Made by a program: the position numbers and the translations under genes. This document shows, in pieces, positions 56,829 through 64,000 of a DNA stretch of 64,000 bases (position 1 is the first letter of the stretch; the number at the start of each line of letters is the position of its first letter). Source of the stretch: Temnothorax longispinosus (Eukaryota > Arthropoda > Insecta > Hymenoptera > Formicidae). The stretch spans positions 373,512 to 437,511 of the forward strand of contig NW_027270047.1 in NCBI RefSeq assembly GCF_030848805.1, read 5' to 3'. Under the pieces are notes generated by a model. That model made no database searches. It was not told the DNA's origin and saw only the letters and a program-made list of their open reading frames with translations.

Positions 56829-57087
56829 GGGTGTATGTGAGTATAAACAGACGTGTCGTATATCGCTCCGCACTTTGAGATCATTTTCTGCCGTTTGTTG
56901 CCTCTCGGGGCTTTCCTTTTCCAGTGCATGGGTACAGAGCTATCTTGGCTTGCATTGTCGTTTCTTTTCAATACTGGACTTGCCTCTGGAGCTGACAAAC
57001 AGCTGCATTTCCTGTGACACCTGACTGCGTTCATCCTGGTGCTTGGGTTTTACGCGCTGGCGCGCGTGCGCCGGGGATTCTAGCGGG

Positions 57088-58389
57088 ATGCCAGAGAGCG
57101 AAACAACTTCGTTCTCCGCGGCGGGCTCGGAGCATGACAGTCATGGCGTAAACATAAATAAGCACGGCGGATCTGTTAGGCGGGTTCCTCCTCTAATTTC
57201 AAACCGATCCGCGTCATTCGACAGAGCGCATGAATTTGTAATAAATGTGTCAAGGGTGAGCGCTCTAAAACAATCGATCAAATCGCATAGCGATGAGGCC
57301 ATTGCGTCGCTTTTATCGAGTAAGGAGACTAAGGAGAGAAAAACTCAAATCGAGGCTGCTCTCCGCGTCTGCAGAGAGGCATTCGTAGAACTGTCAGCTG
57401 CCTATATTATCCTTCTCGAGCAACAAACTCACTCTCTTTCTCCAGAGATGATAGGGAACGTTATCAGAGACGTTTTGGCTGAGGCTCGCGACTGCCCTCG
57501 TGCGTGTGCCTCTGACGGGGGTTCTGACCCCTGCGGAGCAGCGTGCGCCGGGGTTTCCCTTATGCGCTCGTATGCGCGTGTTGCCGCCGCCGAGCGGGCT
57601 GGTGTGAGCGTTGCTGGTAGCCGGCCTTTGGGAGCCCCGAGGACTACAAATCTGATCGTGACCCCGAAGGACGTTTCCTCCACTAAATACATTACGTCGA
57701 GGGACACTAGAGAGGCGCTGCAGAAAGTCATCAGACCATCGGACTTCAATCTAAAAGTCAAAAGCATTACATCCACAAGAAATAATGGAGTCCGCATTGA
57801 GGCTCTCTCAGTAGACTTGCATAAAATGAAAGACTCAATCGAACTTGATAATGCCGGCCTAAAACTTGAAGAAGAGAGTAAGATCAATCCTAGACTGCTT
57901 ATCCGAGGAATACCGTGCAACTTGACTCGAGATAAAATTAGGTCAGAATTTATAGCGCTGAACCTGAAAAGCTTAGATGCCACAGAGGTAAAAATAGTTT
58001 ATATTTTCCCTCCGAAGAAGGACCGCCGCACCACAAGCTGCGTAATTGAGGTGACTCCTGATATACGTTCTTGTTTGATGAGAAATGGACTTGCCTTCAT
58101 CAACTACTCGGCATGCAGAGTCTCGGATCACGTCAGGGTGCTTCAGTGCTACAAGTGTCTGGCCTTCGGTCACTTCGCTGAGCACTGTCGGTTTTCTCCG
58201 CTTTGCGGCCATTGTGCTGGTGAGTATGAGACCAGGAGTTGCTTCAACAGGAATACGACTCCTGTATGCGGAAACTGCTGGAGATGGACATCGCAGGAAG
58301 TGCAGCACCATTCGGCATTGGATAGCAGACGTTGTCTTATCCTCAGGAAAAGAATAGCGGAAAGAACTAAAACTATCAATTATGGTTAG
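57088..58389 (+). CDS. Non-LTR ORF1 with CCHC knuckles (element 5)
   Basis: ATG at 57088 begins 433 codons, stop TAG at 58387-58389, no internal break. The N-terminal half is charged with a helical segment (SALKQSIKSHSDEAIASLL, ERKTQIEAALRVCREAF). The conserved gag region includes NPRLLIRGIPCNLTRDKI and SCVIEVTPDIRSCL. Zinc-binding clusters: CYKCLAFGHFAEHC, then CGHCAGEYETRSC, then CGNCWRW with later Cys. It is the RNA-binding partner for the RT in this Jockey/R1-type architecture. The upstream frame is open to 57043 but lacks an earlier ATG. Confidence 0.88.
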   Translation: MPESETTSFSAAGSEHDSHGVNINKHGGSVRRVPPLISNRSASFDRAHEFVINVSRVSALKQSIKSHSDEAIASLLSSKETKERKTQIEAALRVCREAFVELSAAYIILLEQQTHSLSPEMIGNVIRDVLAEARDCPRACASDGGSDPCGAACAGVSLMRSYARVAAAERAGVSVAGSRPLGAPRTTNLIVTPKDVSSTKYITSRDTREALQKVIRPSDFNLKVKSITSTRNNGVRIEALSVDLHKMKDSIELDNAGLKLEEESKINPRLLIRGIPCNLTRDKIRSEFIALNLKSLDATEVKIVYIFPPKKDRRTTSCVIEVTPDIRSCLMRNGLAFINYSACRVSDHVRVLQCYKCLAFGHFAEHCRFSPLCGHCAGEYETRSCFNRNTTPVCGNCWRWTSQEVQHHSALDSRRCLILRKRIAERTKTINYG

Positions 58390-58399
58390 CGAATCTTCC

Positions 58400-61201
58400 T
58401 GAGTTTTTACGAATATGTCACGTCAACTGCCAATCACTAACTGCTCATCTCAATGAGTTTCGCGACTACTTCGGTGACTTAGGCTATCATGTAATATGCC
58501 TATCTGAGACATGGCTGAGGCCCGCCATCTCAGACAGTTTTGTGTCCCTCTACGGGTATTAAATCTTCAGGTGTGACAGGCAGGGCAGGTGCGGAGGCGG
58601 AGTTGCATTTTACATATCAAACTCTCTTCAAGCCAAAATACTACGGCAATCGGAGGGTGTATGCGATGGTAGACCGGAATATCTCATCGCTGAAATCTCC
58701 GTCAGTAATATCTCGAGGATCCTCTTAGCAGTGGTCTATCGACCTCCTCATTGCGGATACCTTCGAGAGTTCCTGGACACTTTTACAGATCTTTCTGTTA
58801 CTTATAACCACCTTATAATCTTTGGCGATTTCAATGCTGACCTGTGCACCACCACCTTCGACTCGGCTCAGATCACGTCTTTCATTAAATCCACAAACCT
58901 GTACTTAGTTCCATACACCCCGACGCATCACACACGTTCGTCTGCCACGTTTCTTGATTTATGCATCATAGACGATGCCGATAAATTGATCTCATATGAA
59001 CAAAGCGACGTGTGTTTCCTGTCTGCCCACGATCTTATTAGCATTAGTTATAGGGTAAAAGTTGCGCGACGCAGTAGTTGTAACATCAGTGGGCGAGACT
59101 CCGTTCTTTCGACATTAATAATTTTCTGAATGACTTGGAAGGATACGACTGGGGAGAGCTGTATCAGGATAATGACATTGATAGCAAGGTTATGCTACTA
59201 AATGCTGCTCTTATCGAGTGCTATGATAGGCACGCTCCTCTACGTGATATCCAGCCTAAGCACTTGCCGGCCCCTTGGCTTACGCCTGATGTCAGATGTG
59301 TGATGCGAAGCAGAGACAGGGCGAGAAGGGTCTGGAGAAGGCACAAGAGTGATGCCAACTACAAGAGGTATAAGACTTTAAGAAATCAGGCTCAGGCTCT
59401 GGTACGTTCCGCTAAGGAGGAATATTACCTGACGGCCTTCCGGGATGGGAGCGAATCGACCACAATTTGGAGACAACTCAGACATCTTGGACTCCTTAAA
59501 GCAAAGAGCGCTGACAGGAATCTAATCTTCACCTCAGACGAACTCAATGAATTCTTTTCCAGTGTCGCGGCAGGCACAGATGGACATCACTTTCACCACC
59601 CTGTTTACCTTGGTAATGAAATCTACGAAGACTCTAAATTCTACTGGAGTAACATCGAACCGCGGGAGATGACTAAGGCTCTACAACGAATTAAATCGGA
59701 TGCGGTGGGAGTTGATGGCTTATCTCGTAAACTCATCATTCGGGCACTGCCAAGAATCCTTCCTGTTTTGACTCACATCTTTAACTTTAGTCTGACCTAC
59801 GGCGTTACCCCAGTATGTGGAAAACTGCGATCATCTGCCCTATTCCCAAGGCCAAATGCCCATCTGAGATGCGCGATTACAGGCCAATCTCGATCTTGTG
59901 CGCGGTCTCCAAAGCGTTAGAACGTATCGCGGCAGAGCAAATCACGCGCTATCTGGAAAACACCTCCAGCTTGGATCCATATCAGTCTGCATACAGGAGG
60001 GGACATTCAACTCAGACTGCACTTATTCGCGTCCTCGACGACGTTAGGCAGGCCGCTGACAAAAGGATGGTGACCATCGCCGTCTTTTTCGACTTCACTA
60101 AAGCCTTCGATTACGTCAATCACTACATCTTAATTGACAAATTAAGAGATCTTGGCTTCTCCTGTTCAGCCTTAAGATGGTTGTGCTCCTACCTTGACAA
60201 TAGAAAACAGACTGTGCGCGATCCTGTCACGAGGGAAACCTCGTCAGAGTGTCCAACTTTCTCCGGGGTGCCACAAGGCTCTGTTTGGAACCTCTTTTAT
60301 TCGTCCTTTATCTGTTAAACTTCGGCACTGTCCTCAGGCACTGTAAATACCATTTCTACGCGGATGATCTGGTAATTTACTTACACACGAAACTTAGGCA
60401 TATAACTGAGGCCATTCTTAGAATTAACGAGGACATCACCAGTATCACTCATTGGGCTACTGCAAACAAGCTATCACTGAATCCAAATAAGACTAAGGCC
60501 ATGATATGGGCACCTCCAGATTTATTAATGGATTAACCTTGGATGAACTGCCGAGGATTCTTATTAACGACTCGGTTATTCCTTTCTGCAACTCGGTGCT
60601 GTATCTAGGCGTCCATCTTTCGAACACACTCTTGGGACACACAAGTCACAAAAACGTCAGCCAAAGCCTTTGCAACGTTACACCAGCTAAAGCTGTGCAA
60701 ACATCTGTTACCGCTTTCTCTGAGATCACGGCTAATTACCACCTTGATACTGCCATTGTTTGACTATTGTTGCACTGCACTCACTGACATCTCCGAAAAG
60801 CAGAACCTGCGCTTGCAGAGGTCCCTGAACGCTTGTGTTCGGTTCATCTTTCAAATAAATCGTGATGAGCATATCACTCCACTCTATGCAAAGCTTGGAT
60901 GGCTCAAAATCAAATCTATGCGCATCTACTTTGTCGGCTGTCTCACATACTCATCTTGCATCCTAAAATCTCCGATGCTCCTCTTACATTTGAGCGTAGA
61001 TGTGATAAAGCAACACGTGAAACTAGGGTTTCGGCTGATGCTCTAATGCAGCCACAATGTCGTACAGAATTTTACAGACGCTCCTTCGTATGCACTGCTG
61101 CTGAGTTCTGGAATCGCATCCCTACCGATATATGTCATGCACCTACCCTTGGCACTTTTAAGCAAAAACTTTATGACTATTTACTCTGTAACAATGACTG
61201 A
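58400..61201 (+). pseudogene. Non-LTR ORF2 (element 5), multiply frameshifted
   Basis: Endonuclease: CHVNCQSLTAHLNEFRDYF, LSETWLRP, VVYRPPHCGYL, FGDFNADL and a SAHDLISI box. RT: RDYRPISILCAVSK, FFDFTKAFDYVNHY, FSGVPQGSV, FYADDLVIY and HWATANKLSLNPNKTKAM. C-terminal: LPLFDYCCTAL, INRDEHITPLYAKLGWLK. There are stops or frame changes near 58560, 58730, 59105, 59815, 60290, 60520, 60700 and 60960. ORF2 coding can be followed to TGA at 61199-61201. No RNase H domain seen. Clearly an old, inactive copy despite its intact ORF1. Confidence 0.87.
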
Positions 61202-61391
61202 CATCTATTACGCTGTATAACTATTGTAAGCGAATGTTTCTTTCTGTATTTTTAAACTATTTCTAAACTATGGTATGCGTTTGTTTCTCTTTATGATATC
61301 TCTAACATATTGTATGCACCGCTACTTTTTGTATCAGTTCTTACTACGCTCGAGGGGACATTGTCCCAGAGCGTTTAATAAATAACGATTT

Positions 61392-61585
61392 CTCTCTCTC
61401 TCTCTCCCTCTGTCCTTCTCCCTCCCTCCCTTTCCTTTCCTCTGCCCCCCTCTGCCTCCCTCTCCCTCCCTCTGTCACCCTCTGCCACCCTCTTCCTCTT
61501 TCTCCCTTCCACCCTTCCTCTGTCTCTCTCCCCCTCTACTTCCTTCCCCCTCTACCTCCCACCCTCCCTCCCTCCCTCTCTCCCA
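61392..61585 (+). repeat. Pyrimidine-rich (TC)n/(CCCT)n tract
   Basis: CTCTCTCTCT followed by CCCTCC- and CTGCC-rich text. It is the 3' flank of element 5 and the complement-type partner of the purine tract at 54155-54217. Confidence 0.9.
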
Positions 61586-61756
61586 ACAATTACATGCTGA
61601 AATGAGACCGGCACTACCACCATATGAAAAACTCCATTGATTTTTTAGATTTCAAGTTGCCCGTTCTCAGCCTCTAATTGCTCGGACAGCAAACGGTTCT
61701 AGGAGTTTGTGAGCTACATCGGTAGGAAGAAAATACCACAGTTTGGAGCAATTTTT
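61586..61756 (-). repeat. Internal extra copy of the foldback arm
   Basis: Repeats the inner 165 bp of the right arm (AACAATTACATGCTGAAATG through the ATACCACAGTTTGGAGCA text) but lacks the outermost 45 bp. A 100-bp pyrimidine tract then leads to the complete right arm (61857-62068). A tandem duplication of arm plus tract explains it. Confidence 0.88.
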
Positions 61757-62068
61757 GCCTCCCTCTTTTCTCTTCTACCTTTCCCTCCCTCCTTTCCTCC
61801 CCCCTCTATCTTCCGCTTTCCCTCTTTTTCTCCCCCACTCTCCCTTCCTCCTTCCCTACCAACAATGACATGCTGAAATGAGACCGGCACTACCACCATG
61901 TGAAAAACTCCATTGATTTTTGCGATTTCAAGTTGCCCGTTCTCAGCCTCTAATTGCTCGGACAGCAAACGGTTCTAGGAGGTTGTGAGCTCCATCGGTA
62001 GGAAGAAAATACCACAGTTTGGAGCGATTCTGACGTAGGCCAAAAAATGGCCTTATTGACACCCCTCC

Positions 62069-62405
62069 TTTATTTTCTTTTCTTCGGGCAATGGGAGCAG
62101 CAAATGATCAACCTTCTGCATTAAACCTTCGATACAGATTACGTTGGTATCTATTAGGTAAGCATGCATTTGACATGCTTTCTAATGCTGTAAATACTGA
62201 AGTTGATAAGGATGAAAGCAATTTTATTAATTTTAACGACACAGAAGATTCATTAATAGCAGCAGCTTTTGATGTAGGCCAAAAAGAGTATCCTAATCCA
62301 GCGGTTGATGAAGAATTAATTAATACATTTCAGAATGAAGAGTTTATAAATAATGATGTAAATGAGTTTCAGAGCGATATGGGTATGTACGAACAGATGA
62401 ATTGA
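62069..62405 (+). pseudogene. P-like transposase, C-terminal end
   Basis: Continues the P-type transposase after the foldback insertion. The frame with RAMGAANDQPSALNLRYRLR and LLGKHAFDML matches the family's C-terminal helical region; an acidic tail follows and ends TGA at 62403-62405. Left of the insertion the protein stops at TNRLTQNCLE, the usual text just before this region, so only a few residues are affected by the insertion. Confidence 0.8.
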
Positions 62406-63380
62406 AACTAATAATCTGTGATTACTAATGCGTATTAATAATATAATTATACAAATTTAGTGTTTTTTTTTCTAACAATGAGTTTTAAAATAGTTTACTT
62501 TATTCTGTAACTTATTATATAATGAAGAGCTTGCTCTTGTATTTAGTATTGTATATAGTCAAAATGTTACTATAAAAAAAGAAAAAAGTACTTGAAAATA
62601 TTTCAAATTTTATTGTTTACAACTTAGACTTTTTAATAAAAGAATGTAAGTAATGAAAGAACTATTAGAGTACAGTAGGGAGCATAAATGAGTTCCGTTA
62701 CCCGGCAAGCTACGGTGCAGAGCAGTGCAGGCGAGCGCGCTACGTTACCGTCACGGTCGATAAAAGGTTCAAATACAGAACCGCGAACGCGTAAAAATGG
62801 TCAGTCACGCTGTATTGCTCGCGCGTGCATTTGATTAAAAAAACATTTTTAATACAATTTGATACACACAATTAATATTTATTACATACAATATAACAAT
62901 CATAGGTGATTATGTAATTACAATTGTATTGTGCATCTGCAAACTATTATTCCACCGACTAAGTATGTGTTTACTGGAATAATATATAATTATAGATCAT
63001 ATGATAATTATAATTACAACATAATTACCTATAATTATTCTATTGCATATGAAAAATTATTTCGCGATGTTTTATAATTTTTACGATGTCGTATTATTTT
63101 TAGTATCTTATTTATAAGTAAATAAAATATTAAAATTAAAAGCTAAGTAATGTTACGGCCGATATTCCGAGCAATATTAAAGTATTAATAAAAAGCTAGA
63201 TATATATACATTTTGAATTATAATTATCAAGTCAACGTTTCGAACTACTTGGTCTTTCTCAGGGCATTACATTCAAACTTACAAGTGATATAAATAAAAA
63301 TAATAATAACTGTTGAAGTTCACATTATCAACACTGAAAATTATAGTCATCGCCGATGGAACGATTACGACACGCAAAAG
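62406..63380. other. AT-rich 3' flank, no gene seen
   Basis: 3' side of the P-like element and AT-rich unique sequence. One CpG-rich patch (62695-62830) has no reading frame. The right TIR of the P-like element was not identified. Confidence 0.4.
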
Positions 63381-63766
63381 AAATAAGGTCAAAGCCAACT
63401 TCGAATTAAACGCCGTTACAGGCCACATAATTACAATAATTATTACCGATTACAATAAATCCTGATCTGAGTTGCAGCTGACGGAGATGCTAATTTCGTG
63501 CATTTTCTGTATATTTTAAAAGGGGCAGTCTTCTCTGTATGATCCTGGTATCAGCCATGCTCAACGTCGGAAATTGTCATGTCCGATATTAAATGGAAGT
63601 AGAGATCGGTGTTGCGCCAAGAACCTTTTAAAATATACAGAAAATGCACGAAATTAGCACCTCCGTCAGCTGCAACTCAGATTAGGATTTATTGTAATCG
63701 GTAACAATTATTGTAATTATGTGGCCTGTGACGGCGTTTAATTCAAAGTTGGCTTTGACCTTATTT
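63381..63766. mobile_element. MITE with about 145-bp inverted repeats
   Basis: Begins AAATAAGGTCAAAGCCAACT and ends with its complement; arms match over about 145 bp with a few substitutions (both contain GTGCATTTTCTGTATATTTT). The central loop is about 90 bp. No clear target duplication and no coding sequence. Confidence 0.88.
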
Positions 63767-63772
63767 GTTGCT

Positions 63773-64000
63773 AATTTGTTGCTCGCAACACAAGTGTAAA
63801 TAACAGCGGAAAACAGCGTGCGGATAGTCATAAGAGTAAAGTATCAGAAAAGAATTTGTTGCTCGTTTAAATTTGCTACTGGCGTATTGTCTGAATTTGT
63901 TGCTCTCGATATATTCAAGTTCCAAATTTGTTGCTTGCAAAATAAGTATAAACAATAGCGGAAAACCTCAGCGTGCAGCTAGTTACAAGAGTAATGTATG
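63773..64000 (+). repeat. Tandem repeat, about 145-bp unit, cut by window end
   Basis: A block with AATTTGTTGCTCGCAACACA, AACAGCGGAAAA, CAGCGTGC and AAGAGTAAAGTAT at 63773-63850 recurs, diverged, at 63917-64000. The second copy runs into the window end. Confidence 0.7.

Larger units (their letters stand above)
56829..61391 (+). mobile_element. Non-LTR retrotransposon 5 (Jockey-like), plus
   Basis: Near full-length element with ORF1 and ORF2, 5' (TC)n and 3' (TC)n. The 3' end is GAGCGTTTAATAAATAACGA before the pyrimidine tract. ORF1 has gag-type zinc knuckles, unlike element 1 whose ORF1 has a PHD-like finger, so it belongs to a different family. Confidence 0.88.
53949..62068. mobile_element. 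Long-TIR foldback element inserted in P-like gene
   Basis: Ends GGAGGGGTGTCAATAAGG (53949) and its complement (62068). The inverted arms are about 212 bp and highly similar (both include TACGTCAGAATCGCTCCAAA and GTTTGCTGTCCGAGCAATTA). Inside the left arm the sequence becomes purine-rich (GGGA/GA)n; inside the right arm it becomes the complementary pyrimidine-rich tract. Two non-LTR elements occupy these tracts. Without them the element would be a mostly palindromic, non-coding foldback of about 1.4 kb. Possible target duplication TTTAGAAT/TTTATTTT is weak. A third, internal arm copy lies at 61586-61756. Confidence 0.82.

Noticed and set aside
56162..57034. Long minus-strand ORF with Ser/Leu and Arg/Glu repeats
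   Set aside because: It crosses an element boundary and the (GA)n/(CT)n tract. The repeat has no stops in several frames, so the ORF is a composition artefact.
61714..61968. Minus-strand ORF with Gly/Glu/Arg repeats
   Set aside because: It reads the foldback arm and the purine strand of a (CCCT)n tract; no domain.
1..64000. tRNA genes
   Set aside because: I looked for cloverleaf-like A and B boxes in the more GC-rich segments and found none I could support by eye; a covariance search would be decisive.

Overview
The window is eukaryotic, intron-bearing insect DNA, probably hymenopteran (ant-like), though that rank is an inference. It carries GT-AG introns, insect-type 28S rRNA fragments with an R1 retrotransposon at its usual target site, exons of two host genes (an SLC6 transporter and an FBXL4-like protein), and dense transposable elements. 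Over three quarters of the sequence is mobile DNA or its debris, much of it nested.

Layout. 1-3400: AT-rich, two small unexplained ORFs. 3414-5880: a broken Helitron Rep/helicase fragment (minus) lying 27 bp from an exon of an SLC6 gene (plus, 5908-7911; possible tail exon 8248-8643). 9060-9790: 99-bp tandem repeats open in several frames. 10727-11387: minus-strand exons of an unknown gene, with a tandem array of three 75-bp duplicated exons. 12682-23212: three different non-LTR retrotransposons set head to tail, each bounded by (TC)n tracts; the first is split by a probable 2-kb solo LTR. 23299-24377: minus-strand FBXL4-like exons. 24462-24856: a TTAA-flanked foldback MITE.

24960-45770 is a nested stack: a sequence ending at the R2 site of 28S, a short 28S piece, an R1 element (25965-45671) with an 11-bp visible target duplication, then more 28S. 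Inside the R1 5' UTR sits a 10.2-kb DNA transposon (26176-36403) with terminal inverted repeats, subterminal repeats, a tnp2-like transposase (minus) and a divergent nine-exon BEN-domain gene (plus). That transposon contains a solo LTR with a 4-bp duplication and three MITEs. A minus-oriented LTR-retrotransposon fragment splits R1 ORF2.

46274-50780: LTR-like GC-rich pieces, a 36-bp minisatellite and a widespread but uncharacterised DDE-like protein (47990-49800). 50853-51387: Merlin-type transposase fragment. 51419-62405: a P-element/THAP9-like transposase split by an 8.1-kb long-TIR foldback element, whose purine-rich and pyrimidine-rich arms each hold a non-LTR element in opposite orientation. 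62406-64000: AT-rich DNA, a MITE and a terminal tandem repeat.

Two ideas recur. All five non-LTR copies next to simple repeats are oriented with the sense strand equal to the (TC)n strand, which suggests strand-specific microsatellite targeting. The tnp2 plus BEN-domain pair with subterminal repeats resembles the two-gene logic of CACTA elements. Single-base indels, many in homopolymers, break nearly every ORF including host exons, so some apparent pseudogenes may reflect assembly errors.
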